A stretch of DNA of 12,050 bases from Acidimicrobiaceae bacterium (lineage in GTDB: Bacteria; Actinomycetota; Acidimicrobiia; Acidimicrobiales; MedAcidi-G1): NCBI GenBank assembly GCA_002699725.1, contig PACE01000018.1, positions 1-12,050 of the forward strand, given 5' to 3'. Numbering within the stretch: position 1 is the first letter of the stretch; every line of letters begins with the position of its first letter. Below, piece after piece: positions 6,737-12,050 of the stretch. The translations under genes and the position numbers were made by a program. The notes beneath the pieces were generated by a model, which was given only the letters and a program-made list of their open reading frames with translations, did no database searches and was not told the DNA's origin.

Positions 6737-7876
6737 TCACCGTCCGGTGCGGAGTTCGGCGGCGTCGATGCCGACTCGCAACCGGTCGGCCAACACCTCG
6801 TAGGAGAACTCGCGCTCGACCCGCTGCCGCCCGGCCCTCGCCATGGACCTGCGTGCTTCCTCATCGCCCAGCAGGTCACCGATCGCCTCGGCGACGACCT
6901 CCACGTCGGTCGGGTCGTCAACGACGAGCCCGGTCTCTCCGTGCTCGACGGCTTCTGCCGCTCCCCCGCTGCGCCCGGCCACCTGGGGGACGCCCGCCGC
7001 AGCCGCCTCGAGGAAGACGATCCCGAAGCCCTCCTGTTCGAGGCCGGCGAGGCGTGTCCGGCAGAGCATGCCGAAGACGTCGCCGGCCCCGTACAAGCCG
7101 GGCAGGAGGCGCTCCTCGACCCGTCCAAGCAGGATGGCAGGGGCGCCCGTCCTCTCGATGAGCGACTCGAGGCGGGCGTGCTCGCGGCCCGCTCCGGCGA
7201 TCGCCAGGACCACGTCAGGCTCCTTCTCGGCTAGGCGGGTCACGGCCCTGACCAACGTGTCCATTCCCTTCCGGGGGACGAGTCGACTGACGCTGACCAC
7301 CAGGGGGGCGTCGACCGGAAGGCCGAGTTCCCTACGCACCGATGCACGTTCACCGTCGTCGAGGGGAACGAATCGGTCGGTGTCGACGCCCGGCGGAACG
7401 ACGAGGGTCGGGAGCCCGCCCCCTGCCGCCCGCTCAGCCTCGGCTGCCGGATAGCCACCTGCACTGATCACGAGCGATGCACCACGCAACACCCGGCCCA
7501 GCAGTGGGCGCAGGATGGGCAACCTGCCCGGAATCGTGACCTCGGCGCCGTGGAGGACGACGGCGTAGGGCACATCGACCCGTGGAGCGGCCAGGCCGAC
7601 GGGAATCGCCGGGTCCCAGACCACCAGTTCGGCATCCTGTTCCCGGGCGAGGCGGCCGACGCGTCGGGGCAGCCATGGATGGGGAAGCAACCAGGGTTCA
7701 CGAGACCGGGTGACCGCGAATCGCTGCTCGGCGTCGAATGCTGTCGAACCTTTGTGGGGCGTGGTGTGGACCGCCACGTCCTCGGGGGGGAGCCGCCGCC
7801 ACAACTCCCAGAGGTAGGACTGGATGCCCCCCACCTTGGGTGGGAAGTCGTTCGTGACCAGCAGGTGCGACCTCAT
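6737..7876 (-). CDS. pimB: GT4 glycosyltransferase, PimB'-type phosphatidylinositol monomannoside mannosyltransferase
   Basis: This 379-residue GT-B glycosyltransferase has the N-terminal signature LLVTNDFPPKVGGIQSYL (5-22) and VVPPGVDTDRF (159-169). The donor-site segment is VSRLVPRKGMDTL (196-208), with R198 and K203 placed to hold the GDP-mannose phosphates. The E-x7-E motif spans E282-E290 (EGFGIVFLE) and is followed by AGVPQVAGRSGGAAEAV. These segments follow the mycobacterial PimB' (Rv2188c) pattern closely as I remember it. PimB' adds the second mannose to PIM1 using GDP-mannose at the cytoplasmic face of the membrane, making PIM2 for envelope glycolipids and lipoglycans. Length is normal and no membrane helix is seen, consistent with a peripheral enzyme. 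Its ATG overlaps the queG stop by 4 bases, so the two are translationally coupled. A different mannosyl acceptor cannot be excluded. Confidence 0.87.
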   Translation of the reverse strand: MRSHLLVTNDFPPKVGGIQSYLWELWRRLPPEDVAVHTTPHKGSTAFDAEQRFAVTRSREPWLLPHPWLPRRVGRLAREQDAELVVWDPAIPVGLAAPRVDVPYAVVLHGAEVTIPGRLPILRPLLGRVLRGASLVISAGGYPAAEAERAAGGGLPTLVVPPGVDTDRFVPLDDGERASVRRELGLPVDAPLVVSVSRLVPRKGMDTLVRAVTRLAEKEPDVVLAIAGAGREHARLESLIERTGAPAILLGRVEERLLPGLYGAGDVFGMLCRTRLAGLEQEGFGIVFLEAAAAGVPQVAGRSGGAAEAVEHGETGLVVDDPTDVEVVAEAIGDLLGDEEARRSMARAGRQRVEREFSYEVLADRLRVGIDAAELRTGR

Positions 7877-8940
7877 GGCGCTACAAGTTTTCCGGTCGCA
7901 CGTCGGGCCAGCGCCCAGGCTGCGTGCTCGCCAAGCATCGGGTCCGGGGACCCGGCGAAACGCTGAAGGAGGGCGTCGACCAGAGGGTCCTCGTCCGTCG
8001 CGTTGCCGAGGACGACGAGTGCGTTGCGTCGGAGGTAGCGGGGGTCGCGGTCGGCGATGTACCAGCGTCCGAAGCGGTCAAGGAGGTCGGAGTCGGAGGC
8101 CTCCAGTACCCAGATGGCCGGCACGTCGGCTCCGGATGGTGATTCGTGGCCTGCCTCGGAGCGCTCGCCGTGGCCGATCGGGCAGACCTCCTGGCAGTCA
8201 TCGCAGCCGTACAGGCGATCACCGACCGCCTGCCGGAACTCGACCGGAATCGACCCCGGGGCCTGCACCAGCCAGGCCAGGCAGCGGCGCGCATCGACGA
8301 CGCCGGGCTCGACGATGGCACCCGTCGGACAGGCCGACATGCACCGGTCGCAGGTCCCGCAGCCGTCCCGGACCGGCTCGGTGGATGGCGGAAGCGGGGC
8401 GTCGGTGACGACGGAGCCGAGGACGAACCAACTGCCCCTCCCCGGGAGCAGGACGTTGGCGTTCTTGCCATACCAGCCGATCCCGGCCCGGACGGCGGCC
8501 TCGCGGTCGACGAGGGCGTTGTCGTCGGCGACGACCCGGGCCTGCCACCCCTGATCCACCAGAAGCTCCGCCATCTCACGAAGTGCCGCCCGGAGTTCCC
8601 CGTAGTGGTCGTCCCGTGCGTAGGCGGCAACCCTCGCCTCGGACGGTGCCGTGGGCTGGAGCCGGGGCGCCGGGGTATAGAGCGCCCCGACGACCAGGGA
8701 TCGTGCGCCGGACAGCGTGCGTTGGGGGTCGGTGGACCGCTCTGGGTTGCGGTAGGTGAACTGCATGTCGGCAGCGAGCCCCCGGGAACGGCGCTCTTCG
8801 AGGTGGCGACGGGTGGCGAGGAATGGAGAGGCATCGGCGATGCCTACGGCATCGAGTCCTGCCCGACGGCCGAGCGCGCAGACTTCGTCTGCCAGCACCT
8901 CGCAAGCGTCGTTCGATCCCGGCTCCCTGCCCTGCTCCAC
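7873..8940 (-). CDS. queG: Epoxyqueuosine reductase
   Basis: This 355-residue cobalamin/[4Fe-4S] enzyme should convert epoxyqueuosine to queuosine at the wobble base of GUN-anticodon tRNAs, the last step of the pathway. Two ferredoxin-like clusters are visible: C194-x2-C197-x2-C200-x3-C204 (CGTCDRCMSACP) and C246-x2-C249-x3-C253 (CDDCQEVCP), with C220 completing the second set. The RAGIGWYGKN motif (151-160) is typical of the family. The preceding segment is ADDNALVDR, where many QueG proteins have a DTGPxLER-like sequence; the key Asp appears kept (D139) but neighbours differ. A short HEAT-like tail (about 298-350) is present. The start is a GTG at 8940 with no good Shine-Dalgarno; a downstream GTG (residue 15) is an alternative. 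It overlaps pimB by 4 bases, an unexpected partner for tRNA modification. Confidence 0.9.
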   Translation of the reverse strand: MEQGREPGSNDACEVLADEVCALGRRAGLDAVGIADASPFLATRRHLEERRSRGLAADMQFTYRNPERSTDPQRTLSGARSLVVGALYTPAPRLQPTAPSEARVAAYARDDHYGELRAALREMAELLVDQGWQARVVADDNALVDREAAVRAGIGWYGKNANVLLPGRGSWFVLGSVVTDAPLPPSTEPVRDGCGTCDRCMSACPTGAIVEPGVVDARRCLAWLVQAPGSIPVEFRQAVGDRLYGCDDCQEVCPIGHGERSEAGHESPSGADVPAIWVLEASDSDLLDRFGRWYIADRDPRYLRRNALVVLGNATDEDPLVDALLQRFAGSPDPMLGEHAAWALARRATGKLVAP

Positions 8941-9008
8941 GGTGCCATCGTCGCAGGTCTCGTGGCGGACAACGCGCCCGAAGGCGCTCTGACATGGCCT
9001 CGTGGCCT

Positions 9009-9260
9009 TCAGCGGCCCTCGGGAGCGTGTCGTAGCGGTGGAGCCAGGCCGGCGTCGGCGAGTATCCGAAGGCTGCGGTGTTCATCAAGGTCGATCACGA
9101 CGGCCTCGCCGGGGCGACGGCCCAGTAGGAAGGTCACGACGCAATCGTCGCAGGTGGCGGTGTGGCGCTCGCTGCAGGTCTCGCAGTCGACTACCAGGGA
9201 GCCTTCGGAACCGGTCGGGCATGCAGGGGAATTTGGCTCATGGATCGGGGTGTTGGTCAT
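9009..9260 (-). CDS. Small Cys-pair (zinc-ribbon-like) protein, conserved actinobacterial type, function unknown
   Basis: This 83-residue protein has a tidy C-x2-C ... C-x2-C arrangement: C26 and C29 in DCETC, C37 and C40 in TCDDC, with seven residues between the pairs, suitable for one zinc ion. The next part, VVTFLLGRRPGEAVVIDLDE (41-60), and a Leu/Ala-rich helix RSLRILADAGLAPPL (62-76) resemble, from memory, short uncharacterised proteins found widely in actinobacteria with a CxxC...CxDCVVTxLL pattern and an ALRVLADAGL-type ending. An extra C14 lies in the variable N-terminus. The ATG at 9260 is favoured because residues upstream in the same frame are low-complexity antisense of the neighbouring gene; no Shine-Dalgarno is evident, so it may be leaderless. 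It is divergent from the SOS-box gene and sits 68 bases upstream of queG in the same direction. Confidence 0.68.
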   Translation of the reverse strand: MTNTPIHEPNSPACPTGSEGSLVVDCETCSERHTATCDDCVVTFLLGRRPGEAVVIDLDEHRSLRILADAGLAPPLRHAPEGR

Positions 9261-9311
9261 GGCGACATCTTCGCCAGAGGGTGTGACAGTCCCGCCTGCG
9301 AGGAGTGATTT

Positions 9312-9340
9312 CCGCAAGAAGTGCGGGTTTTCCGGACCCG
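9312..9340. repeat. Two overlapping short inverted repeats in the divergent control region
   Basis: CCGCA-AGAAG-TGCGG (9312-9326) and CGGGT-TTTCCGG-ACCCG (9324-9340) are each perfect 5-bp dyads and share three bases, so their hairpins would be mutually exclusive in RNA. They lie just upstream of the -35 of the exonuclease gene, and 52-80 bases upstream of the small Cys-pair gene on the other strand. They may be operator half-sites or leader structure for the minus-strand gene. Arms this short also arise by chance in GC-rich DNA. Confidence 0.35.
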
Positions 9341-9345
9341 AGTAC

Positions 9346-9381
9346 TTGACAGACGAACACCTGTTCGATTCACTGGTGTGC
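9346..9381 (+). promoter_or_regulatory. Predicted promoter of the exonuclease/GIY-YIG gene, possibly leaderless
   Basis: A perfect TTGACA lies at 9346-9351. Seventeen bases downstream is TTCACT (9369-9374), a weak -10 that matches the first, fourth and sixth bases of TATAAT. Initiation about seven bases further on would fall at or beside the ATG at 9382. No Shine-Dalgarno precedes that ATG, consistent with a leaderless transcript, which is common in actinobacteria. The SOS box fills the spacer. Confidence 0.55.
9354..9367. promoter_or_regulatory. SOS box (LexA operator)
   Basis: CGAAC-ACCT-GTTCG is a perfect 5+5 dyad with a 4-base spacer. It matches the Bacillus/actinobacterial LexA site consensus CGAAC-N4-GTTCG, and the wider mycobacterial form TCGAAC-N4-GTTCGA at all but the first base. 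It lies between the -35 and putative -10 of the exonuclease/GIY-YIG gene, the ideal place for repression. The small Cys-pair gene starts 94 bases away on the other strand and could also be affected. Confidence 0.82.
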
Positions 9382-11055
9382 ATGGCAGCCGCTCCACCGG
9401 ACGCACATCCCGCTCCGGTCCAGCGATCGCTCGACGATCTCGGCACGCCGCTGTCGGATGTCACCTTCTGCGTGATCGACCTCGAAACGACGGGGACCGC
9501 TGCCTCGACCTGTGCAATCACCGAGGTCGGGGCCGTCAAGCTCCGGGGAGGGGCCTCCCTTGGCACCTTCCAGACGCTGGTCGATCCGGGCTGCGGGATC
9601 CCACCCCGTATCACCGTGCTGACCGGCATCACGGAGATGATGGTGCACGACGCTCCCCCGATCGAAGCCGTGCTTCCTGCCTTGCTCGAATTCGTCGGCG
9701 ACTCCGTCATCGTCGGCCACAACGTTCGCTTCGACCTCTCCTTCCTCCGAGCGGCCCTCGAGCGATCCGAGCGCCCACCACTCGCCAACCGGTCGATCGA
9801 CACGTGCGCCCTGGCGCGTCGCCTGGTTCGCGACGAGGTCCCCGACTGCAAGCTCGGAACCCTCGCCCGACACTTCCGCCTCGACCATCCACCCAACCAC
9901 CGGGCCCTCGACGACGCTCTCGCCACGGGCGACCTGCTACACCTCCTCCTCGAGCGGGCGGCGACACTCGGGGTCACCGGACTCGACGACCTTCTGGTCC
10001 TGCCGACGATGGCCGGCCACCCCGATGCCGGGAAGTTGGCCCTCACCGACTCCCTCCCCCGGTCGCCGGGCGTCTACCTCTTCCGCGGCCATCGTGGCGA
10101 AGTCCTCTACGTCGGGAAGGCCACCAACCTCCGGGCCCGCGTCCGGAGCTACTTCTCGACCGACGGACGGCGCAAGGTCCGACGACTCCTCCGCGAAACC
10201 CAGCGGATCGAGCACCGGGTGTGCACGAGCCCGCTCGAGGCGGCGGTCTCCGAGATCCGACTCTTCCACCGGCACCAGCCCCGCTACAACAGACAGGGCA
10301 CCGGTGCCGGACGCTACGTCTATCTGAAGCTCACCCTCGGTGAACCATTTCCCCGACTGGCCGTTGCACGAGTGCTCACTGACGACGGTGGGCTCTACGT
10401 CGGGCCGGTTCGCTCCACCTCTTTCGCCCGGCAGGTCATCGCCGCGGTCGAGTCGGTCGTACCTCTGCGGCGCTGCACGGGACGCATTCCGAGGTCGCGT
10501 GCCGCTGCCCCGTGCACGGCGGCGCAACTGGGGGCGGCGGCATGTCCCTGTTCCGGATCGATCGACGAGGCGTCGTACGGCCGCATCGTGGACCTCGCCC
10601 GCCGGGGCCTGACCGACGAGCCCGACCTGCTGCTCCGACCCCTCGCCGAGCGCATGGACCGCCTGGCGGCCGCCGAGCGCTTCGAGGAGGCCGCCGCCGC
10701 CCGGAACAGCGCCGAGGCGCTCGCCACGACGCTGCAACGCCAGCGCAGGATCGGCCTTCTCCGCCGAGCCGGGAGGGTCCGGGTCCGGGTCATCGGCAGC
10801 GGGAGCGCCGAGATCACCCACGGCAGGTTACGACGGACCTGGAGGGACGTCGACCCGGTGCCACCTGATGAACTCGCCTTCGAGAGCGGCGCACCCGTCG
10901 GACCGGTCACCCGCGAGGAGGCGGACGAGTTGAACTGCGTGGCGACCTGGTTCGACCGCGAGGCGCACCGCCTCCAACTGCTCTCCGTCGAGGGCCTGAT
11001 GGCGGAGTCGGTCCGACCGGTCCCATGCTTCACGCCCAGGAGGCCGGCCGCCTGA
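9382..11055 (+). CDS. DEDDh (DnaQ-like) exonuclease fused to UvrC-like GIY-YIG nuclease half with UVR motif
   Basis: This 557-residue two-nuclease protein starts with a DnaQ-type 3'-5' exonuclease (about 26-192): Exo I DLETTG (33-38), Exo II GHNVRFDLSFL with D118, and Exo III H173-x4-D178 (HRALDD), all intact. A GIY-YIG domain like the N-terminal half of UvrC or Cho follows (about 226-305): PGVYLF (229-234), YVGKATNLRARVRSYF (243-258), the catalytic-Glu segment ending at E291, and PRYN with N303. Next come four Cys (C365, C378, C388, C390), then a UVR-like UvrB-binding motif, LAERMDRLAAAERFEEAA (421-438). The UvrC RNase H-like and helix-hairpin-helix domains are absent. The architecture matches M. 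tuberculosis Rv2191 as I recall it. Start choice: the open frame extends far upstream, but only as antisense of queG and the small gene; ATG 9382 fits the promoter and SOS box (GTG 9376 is alternative). A DNA-repair role under LexA is inferred. Confidence 0.9.
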   Translation: MAAAPPDAHPAPVQRSLDDLGTPLSDVTFCVIDLETTGTAASTCAITEVGAVKLRGGASLGTFQTLVDPGCGIPPRITVLTGITEMMVHDAPPIEAVLPALLEFVGDSVIVGHNVRFDLSFLRAALERSERPPLANRSIDTCALARRLVRDEVPDCKLGTLARHFRLDHPPNHRALDDALATGDLLHLLLERAATLGVTGLDDLLVLPTMAGHPDAGKLALTDSLPRSPGVYLFRGHRGEVLYVGKATNLRARVRSYFSTDGRRKVRRLLRETQRIEHRVCTSPLEAAVSEIRLFHRHQPRYNRQGTGAGRYVYLKLTLGEPFPRLAVARVLTDDGGLYVGPVRSTSFARQVIAAVESVVPLRRCTGRIPRSRAAAPCTAAQLGAAACPCSGSIDEASYGRIVDLARRGLTDEPDLLLRPLAERMDRLAAAERFEEAAAARNSAEALATTLQRQRRIGLLRRAGRVRVRVIGSGSAEITHGRLRRTWRDVDPVPPDELAFESGAPVGPVTREEADELNCVATWFDREAHRLQLLSVEGLMAESVRPVPCFTPRRPAA

Positions 11056-11086
11056 TACGTCGTCGCCGACCCCTCGGTACCGGGAT

Positions 11087-11110
11087 CACTGAGCCTTCAG
11101 GCGCTCAGTG
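11087..11110. terminator. Hairpin between convergent genes, candidate bidirectional terminator without T-tract
   Basis: CACTGAGC (11087-11094) pairs perfectly with GCTCAGTG (11103-11110) across an 8-base loop. An alternative fold pairs GCC with GGC around TTCA. It begins 32 bases after the exonuclease stop and overlaps the end of trpD, including its TGA (11097-11099). A separate palindrome, CGGTACCG, sits at 11075-11082. There is no T-run on either side, so it would act as a T-less terminator or merely as a 3'-end stabiliser. Confidence 0.45.
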
Positions 11111-12050
11111 CCTCCAGAACGGCCGCTGCCGCGCCGTCGTCGATCGACGCTCCAGCTGCCTCGATGCCGGCGTCGAGGTCTTCGGCAACACCCGCCACGA
11201 TGAGACCCGCTGCTGCGTTGAGCACGACGATGTCCCGGGCTGGGCCCCGTTCCTCTCCGGCGAACAGTGCAGCGGCGACCGCCGCATTCTCCGCCGGGTC
11301 GCCACCGGGAAGGTCATCGGGATCAACGATGGCGATCCCGTGTGCCGTGGGGTCGATCTCAAATTCGCGGACCTCGCCGTCACGGAGTTCGAGGACCCGG
11401 GTCGGGCCGGTCACGGCGATCTCGTCGAGGGCATCGTGGCCGGTGACGACCCAGGTGTGCACCGAGTCAGTGGCCCGGAAGACCTCCACCATGCGATCGC
11501 CGAGGGAGTAGTCGGCGCAGCCGATGACCTGCCGCCGGACGTCACCCGGATGCGAGAGCGGGCCGAGCACGTTGAAGACGGTGGGAATTCCGATGCCCGC
11601 CCGAACCGGCCCTGCGAAGCGCATGGCCGGATGGAAGGTGCGCGCAAAGGCGAATCCCAGGCCGTGTGTGGCCACCTGCTCGGCCACCTGAGCGGGCGTG
11701 ACATCGATGTCGAGCCCCAGCAGGTCGAGCAGGTCGAAGGCTCCGGAGGTCGAAGAAGCGCGTCTGTTGCCGTGCTTGCAGACGACGGCGCCCGCCCCTG
11801 CGGCGACGAAGCAGGCCATGGTCGAGACGTTGAGTGCCTTCTCGCGCCGTCGCCGGGAACCCCCGGTCCCGACGATGTCGATGGTCCCGTCCGGAAGGTC
11901 GAGCGGCTCGGCAGCCGCCACCATCGCCCGTACGAGTCCGATCGTCTCGTCGACGGTCTCGCCCTTGACCTTGAGGGCGACCAGGAAGGCTGCGATCTGC
12001 ACGGGTTCGGCCTCACCGGAGAGGATCTCGGTGAGGACCGACTCGGCCTC
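11097..12050 (-). CDS. trpD: Anthranilate phosphoribosyltransferase (5' end beyond window)
   Basis: The frame is open to the right edge, showing 317 C-terminal residues; the family is normally about 340-350, so roughly 25-35 residues are missing. The enzyme transfers phosphoribose from PRPP to anthranilate in tryptophan synthesis. Motifs (numbered from the first visible residue) are AFLVALKVKGET (21-32), the PRPP loop VGTGG (60-64), NVSTMA (74-79), KHGNRRASSTSGAFDLL (92-108), FHPAMR, GIPTVFNVLGPLSHP and the metal-binding GHDALDE. The PRPP loop is odd: canonical GTGGD-G..T-N is replaced by GTGGSRRRREKALN, about three residues longer, Arg-rich and lacking the usual Asp. The rest of the active site looks normal, so it may be a lineage variant or a TrpD-like paralog. 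It converges with the exonuclease gene across 41 bases; the internal GTG at 12002 is not the start. Confidence 0.88.
   Translation of the reverse strand, partial: EAESVLTEILSGEAEPVQIAAFLVALKVKGETVDETIGLVRAMVAAAEPLDLPDGTIDIVGTGGSRRRREKALNVSTMACFVAAGAGAVVCKHGNRRASSTSGAFDLLDLLGLDIDVTPAQVAEQVATHGLGFAFARTFHPAMRFAGPVRAGIGIPTVFNVLGPLSHPGDVRRQVIGCADYSLGDRMVEVFRATDSVHTWVVTGHDALDEIAVTGPTRVLELRDGEVREFEIDPTAHGIAIVDPDDLPGGDPAENAAVAAALFAGEERGPARDIVVLNAAAGLIVAGVAEDLDAGIEAAGASIDDGAAAAVLEALSA

Noticed and set aside
6170..7234. Plus-strand frame of 354 residues across the SRPBCC gene and the pimB 3' half
   Set aside because: It runs antisense through two well-recognised genes and has no recognisable domain.
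8146..9381. Upstream extension of the exonuclease reading frame, giving a 969-residue protein
   Set aside because: The extension is antisense to queG and the small Cys-pair gene and shows no domain. The promoter, SOS box and the start of the exonuclease fold all place the true start near 9382.
9009..10046. Long minus-strand frame of 345 residues
   Set aside because: Only its last 83 codons look like protein (the small Cys-pair gene). The rest is Arg/Ser-rich antisense of the exonuclease domain.
1..12050. CRISPR array, tRNA, rRNA, insertion sequence, attachment site or defence system
   Set aside because: No regularly spaced repeats, clover-leaf signatures, transposase motifs or terminal repeats were seen; every large frame is explained by housekeeping or regulatory genes.

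Overview
The window is dense, high-GC DNA with actinobacterial gene content. An MtrA/MtrB two-component pair followed by a GerMN lipoprotein, a PimB'-type mannosyltransferase, a DnaQ-exonuclease/GIY-YIG fusion and an actinobacterial-type phosphofructokinase all point to Actinomycetota. Divergence from the mycobacterial versions (a small lipoprotein instead of full LpqB, an unusual TrpD loop) suggests a deep branch, perhaps Acidimicrobiia; that placement is inference from remembered sequence patterns. I see no IS element, integrase, phage gene, CRISPR array, rRNA or tRNA, so this looks like core chromosome. No stretch without a gene exceeds 300 bases; the longest gaps are about 120 bases (6614-6736 and 9261-9381).

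Left block (1-3816, + strand): the C-terminal end of a small membrane protein, then an inositol-monophosphatase-family phosphatase six bases downstream. After a 71-base gap comes a tightly packed three-gene unit: an MtrA-like response regulator, an MtrB-like sensor kinase (1-base gap) and a GerMN-domain lipoprotein (4-base overlap). This looks like a reduced MtrAB-LpqB envelope-stress/division signalling unit.

Middle block (3858-9260, - strand, read right to left): a small Cys-pair protein, queG (epoxyqueuosine reductase), pimB (overlapping queG by 4 bases), an SRPBCC/START-like lipid-binding-fold protein, an AlaC-like aminotransferase and pfkA. The last two are 12 bases apart and pfkA's Shine-Dalgarno overlaps the aminotransferase stop region. 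The block mixes tRNA modification, phosphoinositol-mannoside synthesis and central carbon/alanine metabolism.

Right block (9261-12050): a divergent control region, then a + strand gene encoding a DEDDh exonuclease fused to a UvrC-like GIY-YIG nuclease half with a Cys cluster and a UVR motif. Convergent to it is trpD (anthranilate phosphoribosyltransferase), running off the right edge. The SRPBCC / pimB / DnaQ-GIY-YIG / trpD order recalls the M. tuberculosis Rv2185c-Rv2192c neighbourhood.

The most striking signal is a perfect Gram-positive/actinobacterial SOS box, CGAAC-ACCT-GTTCG (9354-9367), placed right after a consensus TTGACA -35 element and 14 bases before the ATG of the exonuclease/GIY-YIG fusion. 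This predicts LexA-controlled, DNA-damage-inducible expression of a bifunctional repair nuclease, probably from a near-leaderless transcript, comparable in logic to SOS-induced Cho in E. coli.
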